This document shows positions 53,829-62,512 of a stretch of 64,000 nucleotides of DNA, in pieces; the first letter of the stretch is position 1, and the number at the start of each line of letters is the position of its first letter. The stretch comes from Saccharomonospora cyanea NA-134 (lineage in GTDB: Bacteria; Actinomycetota; Actinomycetes; Mycobacteriales; Pseudonocardiaceae), in NCBI RefSeq assembly GCF_000244975.1, contig NZ_CM001440.1:857538-921537 (forward strand), read 5' to 3'. The notes under the pieces were generated by a model that was not told where the DNA came from, searched no databases, and worked only from the letters and a program-made list of their open reading frames with translations. The position numbers and the translations under genes are program-made.

Positions 53829-55502
53829 ATGGGGCATCTCGACATCACGTCCGTCGGTTACTCGCTTCCCGACGGCCGCCCGCTGCTCAGCGAGGTGTCG
53901 TTTCGGGTGAGTGACGGGGACCGGGTGGCTCTGATCGGGGCGAACGGCGCGGGTAAGAGCACGCTGCTGAAGATCGTCACCGGCGAGCTGGCTCCGGACT
54001 CGGGGTCCGTGTCCCGCAGCGGAAGTCTCGGGGTCATGCGGCAGTTCGTCCAAGGCTCGACGGTGGGCGACCTGCTGCTGTCGGTAGCGCCGCCGAGGAT
54101 CCGCGAAGCCTTCGTAGCACTCGACCGCGCGGAGAAGGCGATGCGGGCACAGGACACGACGGACACGCAGATGGCCTACGCGTCCGCGCTGGCGTCCTGG
54201 GGTGAAGCGGGGGGCTACGACGCGGAAGTGCTGTGGGACGTGTGCACGACCACTGCCGTCGGTGTCCCGTTCGCGCGATGCCGGGAGCGCGCGGTGACCT
54301 CGCTGTCCGGTGGTGAGCAGAAACGGCTGGCGCTGGAGGCGCTGCTGCGCGGGCCGGACGACCTGCTGCTCCTCGACGAGCCCGACAACTTCCTGGACGT
54401 GCCGGGTAAACGCTGGCTGGAGGACCGCCTGCGGGAGACCAGCAAGAGCGTGCTCTACGTCAGTCACGACCGCGAACTGCTCGCACGCACCGCACGAAGC
54501 ATCGTGACCCTGGAGTTGGGTGCGGCTGGCAACACCGCCTGGGTGCACGCGGGCGGGTTCGCCACCTACCGGAAAGCGCGCGAACGGCGGTTCGAGCGGC
54601 TCGACGAACTGCGGCGGCGCTGGGACGAGGAGCGGGCCAAGCTGCGCGCGCTCGTGCACATGTACAAACAGAAGGCCGCCTACAACTCGGACATGACCTC
54701 CCGGTACCGGGCGGCGCAGACCCGGCTCGCCCGATTCGAGGAGGCCGGACCGCCGGAGGCGCAGCCGCGCGAGCAGAGGCTGTCGATGCGGCTTCGTGGT
54801 GGTCGGACCGGCAAACGGGTGCTCGCCTGCGAGGGGCTGGAGTTGACCGGTCTTATGCACCCGTTCGACCTGGATGTCTGGTACGGCGACCGGATCGCGG
54901 TACTGGGCTCGAACGGCTCAGGAAAATCCCACTTCCTGCGCCTCCTCGCGGCGGGCGGCAGCGAACCCTCGGCCGAACACACTCCGGTCACCGGTATGGC
55001 GGTCGAACCGGTGGAGCACACCGGGACGGCCCGGCTCGGTGCGCGGGTGCGGCCGGGCTGGTTCGTCCAGACGCACGGGCGAGAAGACCTGGCCGGCCGA
55101 ACGCTGTTGACCATCCTGCACCGCGGTGACGAGCACAGGTCCGGAATGCCGCGGGATGAGGCCTCCCGGACTCTGGCCCGGTACGAGCTGGCTCGCGCGG
55201 CGGAGCAGACCTTCGACTCCCTCTCCGGCGGTCAGCAAGCACGGTTCCAGATCCTGCTGCTCGAACTCGGCGGCGCGACCCTGCTGCTGCTCGACGAGCC
55301 CACCGACAATCTCGACCTCGAATCGGCCGAGGCGCTCCAACAGGCACTGGCCGCCTTCGACGGTACGGTGATCGCCGTGACCCACGACCGCTGGTTCGCC
55401 CGTGACTTCGACAGGTTCCTGGTGTTCGGAACGGATGGCGAGGTCTGCGAATCCACGACGCCGGTCTGGGACGAGACCCGCGTGGCACGAGAGCGAGGGT
55501 GA
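53829..55502 (+). CDS. ABC-F subfamily ATPase (possible ribosome-protection resistance protein)
   Basis: A 557-residue protein with two ATPase domains and no membrane part. Domain 1: Walker A GANGAGKST near residue 38, signature LSGGEQKRL, LLLLDEPDNFLD. Domain 2: Walker A GSNGSGKS near 363, signature LSGGQQAR, LLLLDEPTDNLDLE. The arginine-rich linker lies around 245-310. ABC-F proteins act on ribosomes; several give macrolide, lincosamide or streptogramin resistance. The operon with a TetR gene and operator points to drug-inducible expression. Which ligand is unknown. Confidence 0.92.
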   Translation: MGHLDITSVGYSLPDGRPLLSEVSFRVSDGDRVALIGANGAGKSTLLKIVTGELAPDSGSVSRSGSLGVMRQFVQGSTVGDLLLSVAPPRIREAFVALDRAEKAMRAQDTTDTQMAYASALASWGEAGGYDAEVLWDVCTTTAVGVPFARCRERAVTSLSGGEQKRLALEALLRGPDDLLLLDEPDNFLDVPGKRWLEDRLRETSKSVLYVSHDRELLARTARSIVTLELGAAGNTAWVHAGGFATYRKARERRFERLDELRRRWDEERAKLRALVHMYKQKAAYNSDMTSRYRAAQTRLARFEEAGPPEAQPREQRLSMRLRGGRTGKRVLACEGLELTGLMHPFDLDVWYGDRIAVLGSNGSGKSHFLRLLAAGGSEPSAEHTPVTGMAVEPVEHTGTARLGARVRPGWFVQTHGREDLAGRTLLTILHRGDEHRSGMPRDEASRTLARYELARAAEQTFDSLSGGQQARFQILLLELGGATLLLLDEPTDNLDLESAEALQQALAAFDGTVIAVTHDRWFARDFDRFLVFGTDGEVCESTTPVWDETRVARERG

Positions 55503-55505
55503 ACG

Positions 55506-56105
55506 ATGCCGGCCCGGATCGACCCGCGACAGCGGCGTCGGCACGTCATCGAGGCGGCGTTCCGCCTCGTCGTCGCCGAGGGCATGGAAGGCCTGTCGTT
55601 GCGCAAGGTCGCCGCCGAAGCGGAGCTGAACATCGGTTCGGTGCGGCACTACTTCGACGGCCACGAGGAACTTCTCGCCGCCGCGGCGCAGGAGGCGGGC
55701 GACCGCATGGGTGCTCGGCTCGCTCGGCACCCAGCGGAAGGTCTCCGCGGCTTGACCGGTGAGGCAGCGCTGGAGGCGCTCCAGGAGCTCGTGGAACAGG
55801 TCATGCCGGTGGACGAGGAGCGACGCGGCGAGGCGATCGTCGTCGTGGAACTCATCCTCGCCGCCCGCACCCGGCCGGTGTTCGCCCCCGTCGCCGAACG
55901 GATGGCTCGCGACCTCCACCAGGTCGTCGTGGACGCACTCACGGCACTCGACGTTCCCGATCCCCACGGCGGCGCGGCACAGCTCACCGCGCTGATCGGC
56001 GGACTGACGATCGACACCGTCACCCCGCACGGTCGCCTGAGCGTCGAGCGACTCCGGGCCACGCTGCGCGCGCATCTTCGCCTGCTGCTCGAAGCCCGGG
56101 CGTAG
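55506..56105 (+). CDS. TetR-family regulator of the ABC-F operon
   Basis: A 199-residue TetR regulator. HTH: RRRHVIEAAFRLVVAEGMEGLSLRKVAAEAELNIGSVRHYFDGHEELL split across residues 9-57. The C-terminal domain is of the BetI/TetR_C_6 kind (ERRGEAIVVVELILAART). It starts three bases after the ABC-F stop, so the genes form one operon and the regulator probably controls itself via the palindrome at 53803. Confidence 0.9.
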   Translation: MPARIDPRQRRRHVIEAAFRLVVAEGMEGLSLRKVAAEAELNIGSVRHYFDGHEELLAAAAQEAGDRMGARLARHPAEGLRGLTGEAALEALQELVEQVMPVDEERRGEAIVVVELILAARTRPVFAPVAERMARDLHQVVVDALTALDVPDPHGGAAQLTALIGGLTIDTVTPHGRLSVERLRATLRAHLRLLLEARA

Positions 56106-56239
56106 AGCTCGGGAAAGGTCACCGCCGGGGTGGCTTTCCCCGAGTGTTCACTCGCCGGAGTTCAGCGACGTTCGGCTCCGCAGACGAGGTCGTGGTGAGG
56201 ACCTGAACATCCGCTAGTGTCTCGGCCTTCAGGCCCCTC

Positions 56240-56824
56240 TTACTGCGCGGCCGGTGTGTCGGCGAACTGGGTGACGAGGAAGTCGAGCCGTTCCTCTTGT
56301 ACGTTCGGTGGGATGCGGCCGCTGTCCGCCAGGACGACTATGCCGTGCAACGCGCTCCAGGTGACTTCAGCGAACAGTTCGCGTCGCTGGTTGTCCGAGC
56401 GGAAGCAGCTCACGAACTCGTCGAAGGCAGCGCGCAACGGGGGCGGTGTTTCGGCGTGCGCGAACTTCACATCGGTCGGCAGGACGAACATGGCCTGGTA
56501 GAGGGCGGGCTGCTCGGTCGAGAACTCCAGGTACGCACGGCACACGGCGTGTAGTGCCTGAGGCGACTCGGGGGAGGCCAGCCGGGCGCGGCGCAGGCGG
56601 GCTGCTAGTTCACCGAAGCCCTCGATCGCCACGGCGCGCATGATGGCGTCCTTGCCGTTGAAGTGGCTGTAGAGCACGGGCTGGCTGTACTCGACGCGTT
56701 CGGCGAGTCTTCGCGTTGTCACCGCCTCCCACCCTTCGGCCTCGGCCAGTTCGCGAGCGGCCGTGATGATCAGCTGGTGGCGTTGGGCACGTTCACGTTC
56801 ACGACGTTCGTTGACGGCGGACAT
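56240..56824 (-). CDS. TetR-family regulator (WHG domain)
   Basis: A 194-residue TetR regulator with HTH (RHQLIITAARELAEAEGWE, then TTRRLAERVEYSQPVLYSHF) and a C-terminal WHG-type domain containing VTWSALHGIVVLADSGRIP. ATG at 56824. It diverges from the DUF4267 gene; the palindrome TCTAGCAATGCTAGA between them is its likely operator, controlling both. Confidence 0.9.
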   Translation of the reverse strand: MSAVNERRERERAQRHQLIITAARELAEAEGWEAVTTRRLAERVEYSQPVLYSHFNGKDAIMRAVAIEGFGELAARLRRARLASPESPQALHAVCRAYLEFSTEQPALYQAMFVLPTDVKFAHAETPPPLRAAFDEFVSCFRSDNQRRELFAEVTWSALHGIVVLADSGRIPPNVQEERLDFLVTQFADTPAAQ

Positions 56825-56832
56825 GGCGACAT

Positions 56833-56870
56833 TCTAGCAATGCTAGACATTCTGTCGACGCTAGCAATAC
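56833..56870. promoter_or_regulatory. Operator between tetR and the DUF4267 gene
   Basis: TCTAGCAATGCTAGA (56833-56847) is a perfect palindrome around a central base. A further half-site, CTAGCAATAC, lies at 56861-56870. Both are within 50 bases of the tetR ATG. Confidence 0.75.
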
Positions 56871-56934
56871 GGTCGATCACTACGTGCGCCTCGCGGAACC
56901 GCCGCGGGTGCTCCCGCCAAGAGGAGAGCAACTC

Positions 56935-57312
56935 ATGCTTGTCAACGTCGCCACCGTGCTTGCCGGACTGATCGGCGTAGGAATCTTCTTCATCGGAGCA
57001 CGCGCCTTCTGGGCCCCGCAGGCCGCGGTGGGCTTCGGCATCCCCGACACGCCGACCGAGGACCGGACCTTTCAGGCCTGGTTGTCCGTCAAGGCCATGC
57101 GCGACATCGGAGCGGGGCTCTTCATCTTCGTTTTGTTGGTCGGCGGGACCTCCCACCTGTTGGGCTGGTTCATGCTGGCAGCCACCGTCATCCCCCTCGG
57201 CGACGCGCTCATCGTGTTGCGCAGCAACGGGCCCAAGGCGGCCGTCTACGGTGTCCACGGCGCCACCGCCATGGTGATGCTGGTGATCAGCGTGCTTCTA
57301 CTTGTCGCGTAA
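56935..57312 (+). CDS. DUF4267 small membrane protein
   Basis: A 125-residue protein with four predicted membrane segments. Family text: FFIGARAFWAPQAAVGFGIPDTP, SVKAMRDIGAGLFIFVLLV. ATG at 56935 has AAGAGGAGA upstream. It is divergently paired with a TetR gene, as DUF4267 genes often are. Function unknown; it may respond to a compound sensed by the regulator. Its end overlaps the neighbouring minus-strand fragment. Confidence 0.85.
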   Translation: MLVNVATVLAGLIGVGIFFIGARAFWAPQAAVGFGIPDTPTEDRTFQAWLSVKAMRDIGAGLFIFVLLVGGTSHLLGWFMLAATVIPLGDALIVLRSNGPKAAVYGVHGATAMVMLVISVLLLVA

Positions 57313-57870
57313 CCGCTTGTCATGCCGCTTCGGTCCGGGGTACAGGTCACCGTCGGTGAGAGGCGTCGCGTTCAGAGCGTCCTGTCCCACTGCTTGCGGT
57401 AGTCGTGAAGAACGGGGACGGCTCAACGTCGGGTCGCTGGGATAGTCGAGTTCGTCGGCGACCGGTTCGAACGGTGAGTACACCGAGTCCGTCTCGCGCC
57501 ACGAGCACGCGGTGACGAAGGTCGGCGCCACTGATCCGAACGGACACAGTGCAACGATCCGTGTCTCGAACATCGGGGGCAGGTCCTCCGGTGCCAGAGC
57601 GGTCGGTCCGTGGAGCCAGTCGACGAAGGAGTAGTCGTCGACGGCGCGGCTGCGGAGGATCACGTTGCGTTGACGGCGGGCCGTGCCGTCCAGGTGCCAC
57701 AGCTCACCCCACGAGCGGGCTGTGAGCACCACCCTGCGGCAGTGCTCGGTGCGCACCGCCTCGTACGCGGCCACCGCTGCGTCCCAGTCCACCGTGCTCG
57801 TTCGTCCCGCGCCGACCATCGTCGGGATTCGATAGTTCGAAGCCTTAGCGCCACGGCTTTTCGAGGACAT
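57298..57870 (-). pseudogene. Broken duplicate of the 3-hydroxybenzoate 6-hydroxylase C-terminus
   Basis: An open frame of 190 codons whose middle (57566-57801) is identical to the C-terminal part of the FAD hydroxylase at 59644-60927, in the same strand and frame (TVDWDAAVAAY... to EDLPPMF). The FAD-binding N-terminal two thirds are absent, so it cannot be an active hydroxylase. The first 25 and last 80 codons do not match the hydroxylase and I do not recognise them; the C-terminal text could be a leftover of another gene. Whether it is expressed is unknown. Confidence 0.75.
57555..57801. repeat. Direct repeat copy 1 (shared with 59625-59940)
   Basis: From 57566 to 57801 the sequence is identical, base for base, to 59705-59940 (236 bp). 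To its left, 57555-57571 matches 59625-59641. In copy 2 the two matching parts are 69 bases further apart, and both junctions carry TCGAAC, so copy 1 looks like a deletion between two TCGAAC direct repeats. Confidence 0.95.
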
Positions 57871-57973
57871 GGATCGCGGGTGCGCGGTGTCGAGGCGGCT
57901 TGGTGTGTGCCGCTGACGGTGAGGTCCGGATTCCGCCAGCAGTGGAGGGGGCCGCTTCCTACCGTCGGACGGT

Positions 57974-59200
57974 GTGAATGCTGATTCCGCCGCCGAGTCC
58001 TCGCTCGCGGCCCCCCTCCGTGGTCCCGTCGTGTGGTTCCTGTCGCTCGCGGCGGCGCTGGGGACGTCCGCGATCTACCCGTTGCAGCCCGCGATCGCCG
58101 ACGTGGCGGGTTCACTGGACTCCCCGGTCACCGCTGTCGGGGTCGCGCTCGCGTGCGGGCCCGCCGGATACCTGGTCGGTCTCGCCCTGTTCGTTCCCCT
58201 GGTCGACCGGTTCTCCCCCGGCCGGGTGCTGGCGGTCCAATTCGCGGTGCTGGCTGCCGCGTTGGCGTTGAACGCCGTCGTCGGCAGCGTGTGGGTGCTG
58301 GGTCCGGTGATCGGCGTGATCGGAGCCTGTTCGGCGGTCGGTGCGGGCCTCAGTTCGGTGGCAGCCCGGTTCGCTCCGCCTCGTCGACGCGCGGCGGTGC
58401 TGGGAGTCGTGACCGCCGGGATCTCGGCCGGAATCCTCGCGGGCAGGATCGTCGGTGGCTGGCTTGCCGACGAGATCGGCTGGCGCGGCATGGTGCTGGT
58501 GTTCGCCGCCGCGTGCGCGCTCGTGGCGTTCTGCTGTCTGTCCGTGTTCCCGGCTGTGCGGGGTGGGGGCGAGCGCGGTTACCTCGCCACTCTGCGCTCG
58601 ATCCCCGGACTGTTCGCCCACTACGCCACGTTGCGGCTCGCGGCCGCTCGCGGAGCCTTGTGGTTCTTCGCGTTCTGCGCCGTGTGGGCCGGGATCGCGG
58701 TAGCTCTCTCGCAGCCCCCGTTCTCGTACTCGGCCGAGCGGATCGGCCTGTACGCGCTGGCCGGTTTGTCCGGCATCTTCGCGACCCAGATCGCCGGTAC
58801 CTGGACCGATCGGGTGGGAGCCCGGCGTGTCATCCTGGCCGGCTTGGTGGTGGCGGGAGCCGCGGCGGCCGTACTTGGTTTCGCGCTCGACAACACCGCC
58901 GTGACGCTTGCCTGCCTGGGGCTCTTCGACGCCGGTCTCTTCGCCGCTCAGGTCGCGAACCAGAGCACCGTCCTCTCCATCGACCCTGCGGCCCCCGCCC
59001 GTTTCAACAGCGCCTACATGCTGGTGTACTTCGTGGGCGGAAGCCTCGGTACCGCCTTCGGCGCGGCGGCCGTCGAATGGTTCGGCTGGCCGGTCACGGC
59101 TCTGCTCACGGCAGCGATGGTCGGGGCAGCCGCCGTGATCACCGGAGTCGCACGCCAGGTCGCGCCGACGCCGGTAAGTCCTGTCTCGGTGAGCCGCTAG
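57974..59200 (+). CDS. MFS transporter (putative efflux permease)
   Basis: A 408-residue major facilitator protein with 12 hydrophobic segments. The N-terminal half has the DHA-like GWLADEIGWRG loop and the residue pattern APPRRRAAVLGVVTAGISAG; the second half has GTWTDRVGARRVILAGL. The start is GTG at 57974, with TACCGT nearby upstream, so it may be leaderless. It lies between the broken hydroxylase copy and the gentisate operon; whether it moves aromatic acids or drugs is not clear. Confidence 0.9.
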   Translation: MNADSAAESSLAAPLRGPVVWFLSLAAALGTSAIYPLQPAIADVAGSLDSPVTAVGVALACGPAGYLVGLALFVPLVDRFSPGRVLAVQFAVLAAALALNAVVGSVWVLGPVIGVIGACSAVGAGLSSVAARFAPPRRRAAVLGVVTAGISAGILAGRIVGGWLADEIGWRGMVLVFAAACALVAFCCLSVFPAVRGGGERGYLATLRSIPGLFAHYATLRLAAARGALWFFAFCAVWAGIAVALSQPPFSYSAERIGLYALAGLSGIFATQIAGTWTDRVGARRVILAGLVVAGAAAAVLGFALDNTAVTLACLGLFDAGLFAAQVANQSTVLSIDPAAPARFNSAYMLVYFVGGSLGTAFGAAAVEWFGWPVTALLTAAMVGAAAVITGVARQVAPTPVSPVSVSR

Positions 59201-59354
59201 TGAATGCGGTGAGCCGGGCACCACTGGTGTTCGTGCCGGGTTGTGCTTGACTTCCGCCCAAGACCTACCCCGGTGGCCTGCGACGTGGAGGGCCGAGGAC
59301 TCACGGCACAGGGCGAGTTCGGTCTCTCGTCAGGGATTCCGCTGTACCGACGGC

Positions 59355-59592
59355 ACTGTCAACACCGTCCTCGGCCCCGTTCCGGCGTACGAGTTGGGGA
59401 TCGTCGCGATCCACGAGGCTCTGCCCTCCGTGGCCCGGTGCCGAGCACGCGTTCGACATCACCATGGACCGCGCCGAGATCTTCGAGACCTGGCGGAGAA
59501 GCTGACGGAATTCCGCGACCACGGCGGGGATCGTCGTCGATGCCACGGGCATGTTCCACGGCCGCGACGTGCGGCTGTACGAGGCGCTCTCG
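59355..59592 (+). pseudogene. Decayed phosphotriesterase-family gene
   Basis: Four short segments in shifting frames spell an N-terminal phosphotriesterase: TVNTVLGPVPAYELGIVAIHE (from 59355, shown up to 20 of its residues as TVNTVLGPVPA and GIVAIHEA), then PGAEHAFDITMDRAEIF, LAEKLTEFRDHGG, and IVVDATGMFHGRDVRLYEAL. Frameshifts lie near 59433, 59487 and 59527. The first metal motif HEH is damaged to HEA. The C-terminal two thirds are missing. Clearly not functional; it fills the 443-base gap between the MFS gene and the hydroxylase. Confidence 0.75.
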
Positions 59593-59643
59593 GCGCCCGC
59601 CCGATCATCGTCCGGGGCGGGCGCCGATCCGTGTCTCGAACGT

Positions 59644-60927
59644 TCAGGCTTCCGTGAGGGCGGGTTGGTCCTGCCCGACGTCGACCGATTCCAGCGGGAT
59701 CGGGTCGAACATCGGGGGCAGGTCCTCCGGTGCCAGAGCGGTCGGTCCGTGGAGCCAGTCGACGAAGGAGTAGTCGTCGACGGCGCGGCTGCGGAGGATC
59801 ACGTTGCGTTGACGGCGGGCCGTGCCGTCCAGGTGCCACAGCTCACCCCACGAGCGGGCTGTGAGCACCACCCTGCGGCAGTGCTCGGTGCGCACCGCCT
59901 CGTACGCGGCCACCGCTGCGTCCCAGTCCACCGTGCTCGTCGCGGCCTCGCGCCTGCGGGCGACGTGCTGGGCGAGCACCCAACCGTCCTCGATCGCCAT
60001 GACCGCGCCCTGCGCCAGGTACTGCAGGGGCGGATGCGCGGCGTCGCCGAGCAGGACGACCCGCCCGCGAACCCAGTTCGTGATCGGGTTCCGGTCGAAC
60101 ATGCGCCACCACCGGTCGCGCCACATGAGCGGGATCCCGGCCCGTACGTCCTCGCAGGTGTCGGTGAACGCCTGGTCCAGCTCGTCCGGGGTGCCCCAGT
60201 CCTCCTCACCGGCCAGGGCCTTGGGCGAGGCGAACACGGCGACCTGGTTCAGCATCTCGCCACCGCGCAGGCCGTACCGCACGAAGTGGCAGCGCGGTCC
60301 GACGTGGACCGACACCTCGTCCAGGTCGACCTCGCGATCGACGTCGGCGAGCGGGATCGCGCCCCGGTAGGCGACGTAGGCGGAGTTGACCAGGTCGTCT
60401 CCGGCCAGCCACTGCCGGGCGACCGAGTGCAGACCGTCGGCGGCGATGACCAGCTCGGCTTCCTCCACCCGGCCGTCGGCGAGCGTCACCGAGGCACGGT
60501 CGGCGGTACTCGCGTATCCGGTGACGCGCTGCTCGGTACGCAGGTCGACACCGCGTTCCCGGCACGCCCGCAGGAACACGGCGTGCAGGTCGCTGCGGTG
60601 GATCACGACGTAGGGGAAGCCGTAGCGTCGTTCGAGGTCGTGGAGGTCGAGCCGGGTGAGTTCACGACCGTCGACGGCGTCGCGCATGACCATGCTGGAG
60701 GGGAGAACGCCGAGGCTCTTCACCTCCTCCAGCAGCCCGTACTCGTGGAGAATCCGGGTGCAGTTCGGGGCGATCTGCAGACCCGCGCCGACTTCGCCGA
60801 ACTCGGGCGCCTGTTCCAGGACTCTGACGCGCAAACCCTGCCGGGACAGCGCGTAGGCAGCGCTCAACCCGCCGATGCCGCCGCCCACGACGAGCACGTC
60901 GACGGCGGCGCGGTTCGAATCAGTCAT
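59644..60927 (-). CDS. 3-hydroxybenzoate 6-hydroxylase (FAD monooxygenase)
   Basis: A 427-residue flavoprotein of the aromatic hydroxylase family. FAD motifs: VVGGGIGGLSAAYAL near residue 13, and GDAAHPPLQYLAQGAVMAIED near 300. The text GPRCHFVRYGLRGGEMLNQVAVF and WGELWHLDGTAR follows Rhodococcus 3-hydroxybenzoate 6-hydroxylase closely as I recall it. The reaction is 3-hydroxybenzoate plus NADH and O2 to gentisate. ATG at 60927 with AAGGA upstream. It ends the operon that begins with gentisate dioxygenase. Its 3' part is duplicated at 57566-57801. Confidence 0.9.
   Translation of the reverse strand: MTDSNRAAVDVLVVGGGIGGLSAAYALSRQGLRVRVLEQAPEFGEVGAGLQIAPNCTRILHEYGLLEEVKSLGVLPSSMVMRDAVDGRELTRLDLHDLERRYGFPYVVIHRSDLHAVFLRACRERGVDLRTEQRVTGYASTADRASVTLADGRVEEAELVIAADGLHSVARQWLAGDDLVNSAYVAYRGAIPLADVDREVDLDEVSVHVGPRCHFVRYGLRGGEMLNQVAVFASPKALAGEEDWGTPDELDQAFTDTCEDVRAGIPLMWRDRWWRMFDRNPITNWVRGRVVLLGDAAHPPLQYLAQGAVMAIEDGWVLAQHVARRREAATSTVDWDAAVAAYEAVRTEHCRRVVLTARSWGELWHLDGTARRQRNVILRSRAVDDYSFVDWLHGPTALAPEDLPPMFDPIPLESVDVGQDQPALTEA
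59705..59940. repeat. Direct repeat copy 2, inside the intact hydroxylase gene
   Basis: Identical over 236 bp to 57566-57801. This copy is within the intact 3-hydroxybenzoate 6-hydroxylase frame and is taken as the source. Confidence 0.95.
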
Positions 60928-60953
60928 CGTGTGTTCCTTCGTGTTTCGGGCCC

Positions 60954-61664
60954 TCAGAGCCACGCCGCCAGGTCAGGTGCGGGCGAACCGTCGGTGGTGG
61001 CCACCGCGTGCGGGCGCCCGGTGAGGTAGGCCGTGACGTCGGCGAGGGAGCCGCCGACCTCGACAGGCGTCCCGTCGCCGGGAAGCCGCCACGTCTCACC
61101 GGTGTCGGTGGCGGTGAGCGCCACCGCCGTGCCGGGTTTGGCGCCGCGCTTGACCACGACGTCGTCGGCGAGGGCGGTCAGGAAGTCGGCGGGCAGGTCG
61201 GAGAAGCCGACGTTCGCGGCCAGGTCGACGGCGTGCACGCAGACCTCCCGCGCCCGCATCCACGGCACCTCGGTGGCCGGGACCGTCCTGCCCTGCGCGG
61301 TCACCACCTCGGTCCGCCACTGCCGCTCGTCGAGGGAGGCCATGGCGGCGGCGAGCCGTTCGGCGGACTCCCGCAGCCACACGGTCAGCTCGTGCGCGGG
61401 GCGTTGCGCGCCGGCTTCGATGTCGGCGGCGCGCTGCTCCGGTGAGGAGTACATGGGGGTGCGCTCGCCGGTGGCCGCCCAGTGCACGAGGTTGCCCAGC
61501 GCGTCGGCGTTCGCCGCGAGGTGGGCGATCAGGTGCTTACGGGTCCAGCCCGGCAGGCCCGACGGGGCCGACATCTCCGGCTCGCCCCACCCGGCGGTGG
61601 CGCTGCGCACCAGCTCGGTGCCGAGTTCGGTCCACCGCCGGGCGTCGTCAAAGCCGCGGCGCAT
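60954..61664 (-). CDS. Mycothiol-dependent maleylpyruvate isomerase
   Basis: A 236-residue DinB-fold enzyme that would isomerise maleylpyruvate to fumarylpyruvate using mycothiol. The metal site is suggested by HLIAHLAANADAL near residue 46 and EVCVHAVDLAANVGF near 140. The C-terminal domain (AKPGTAVALTATDTGETWRL) is the usual MDMPI extension. The ATG at 61664 overlaps the stop of the hydrolase gene. Found next to gentisate dioxygenase and fumarylpyruvate hydrolase, which settles the assignment. Confidence 0.9.
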   Translation of the reverse strand: MRRGFDDARRWTELGTELVRSATAGWGEPEMSAPSGLPGWTRKHLIAHLAANADALGNLVHWAATGERTPMYSSPEQRAADIEAGAQRPAHELTVWLRESAERLAAAMASLDERQWRTEVVTAQGRTVPATEVPWMRAREVCVHAVDLAANVGFSDLPADFLTALADDVVVKRGAKPGTAVALTATDTGETWRLPGDGTPVEVGGSLADVTAYLTGRPHAVATTDGSPAPDLAAWL

Positions 61665-62512
61665 CACGCCCCGCTTTCCGCGACGACGGTGTTCTCCAGT
61701 CGACCGATGCCCTCGACCTCGGTCACCACCGTCTCGCCACCGATCAGGTACCGCTTGGGGTCGCGTGCGTGGCCGACGCCGCCCGGCGTTCCGGTGGCGA
61801 TGATGTCGCCGGGGTTGAGCCGGACGACGGTGGAGACGTACTCGACCAGATCGACCGGATCGAAGAGCAGGTCGCCGGTGTTGTCCTGTTGCATGACCTC
61901 GCCGTCGACGGTCAGGCGCACGTCCAGCGTGGGGCGGACACCGCCCGGCAGCTCGTCCGGGGTGACGAGGCAGGGCCCGACGGGCGTGGAGGAGTCCCAC
62001 GTCTTGCCCTGCAGCCACTCGCGTGTGCGGAACTGCCAGTCGCGGCACGTGATGTCGTTGAGCACGGTGAAGCCCGCGATGGCGGACTCGGCGTCGGCAC
62101 CGCGAGCGCGCCGGACTCCGCGGCCGACGACGACGGCCAGCTCGACCTCCCAGTCGAATGCCTCCGTCTCGCCGGGGCGCACGATGTCGTCGGTGGCGCC
62201 GACGAGGCTGTCGGCGAACTTGGCGAACAGGGTCGGGTGCTCCGGCAGGTCGCGGCCCATCTCCTGGATGTGGTTCTTGTAGTTCAACCCGACGCAGACG
62301 ACCTTCGACGGGCGCGGAACGACGGGTGCGAAGTCCGCGCCGTCCCGGGCGTAGGCCCTCGCGGTGGACGCGTCGACGGCCGCGGCCGCTTCCGCCCAAC
62401 CGTCCCGGGCGAGCAGTTCGCCGACGTCGGAGACGCCGAGATCGATCAACTTCTCGTCGTCGACCCGGACCGCGCGGGTCGTGCCGTCGATGCGGAGAGT
62501 GGCCAGCTTCAT
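61664..62512 (-). CDS. Fumarylpyruvate hydrolase (FAH family)
   Basis: A 282-residue fumarylacetoacetate hydrolase-fold enzyme. Motifs: VCVGLNYKNHIQEMG, DWEVELAVVVGRG (metal-binding acids), DITCRDWQF, and NPGDIIATGTPGGVG. It would split fumarylpyruvate to fumarate and pyruvate, the last step of the gentisate path. ATG at 62512 overlaps the dioxygenase stop by four bases; the end overlaps the isomerase start. The FAH fold alone does not fix the substrate; the operon does. Confidence 0.9.
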   Translation of the reverse strand: MKLATLRIDGTTRAVRVDDEKLIDLGVSDVGELLARDGWAEAAAAVDASTARAYARDGADFAPVVPRPSKVVCVGLNYKNHIQEMGRDLPEHPTLFAKFADSLVGATDDIVRPGETEAFDWEVELAVVVGRGVRRARGADAESAIAGFTVLNDITCRDWQFRTREWLQGKTWDSSTPVGPCLVTPDELPGGVRPTLDVRLTVDGEVMQQDNTGDLLFDPVDLVEYVSTVVRLNPGDIIATGTPGGVGHARDPKRYLIGGETVVTEVEGIGRLENTVVAESGA

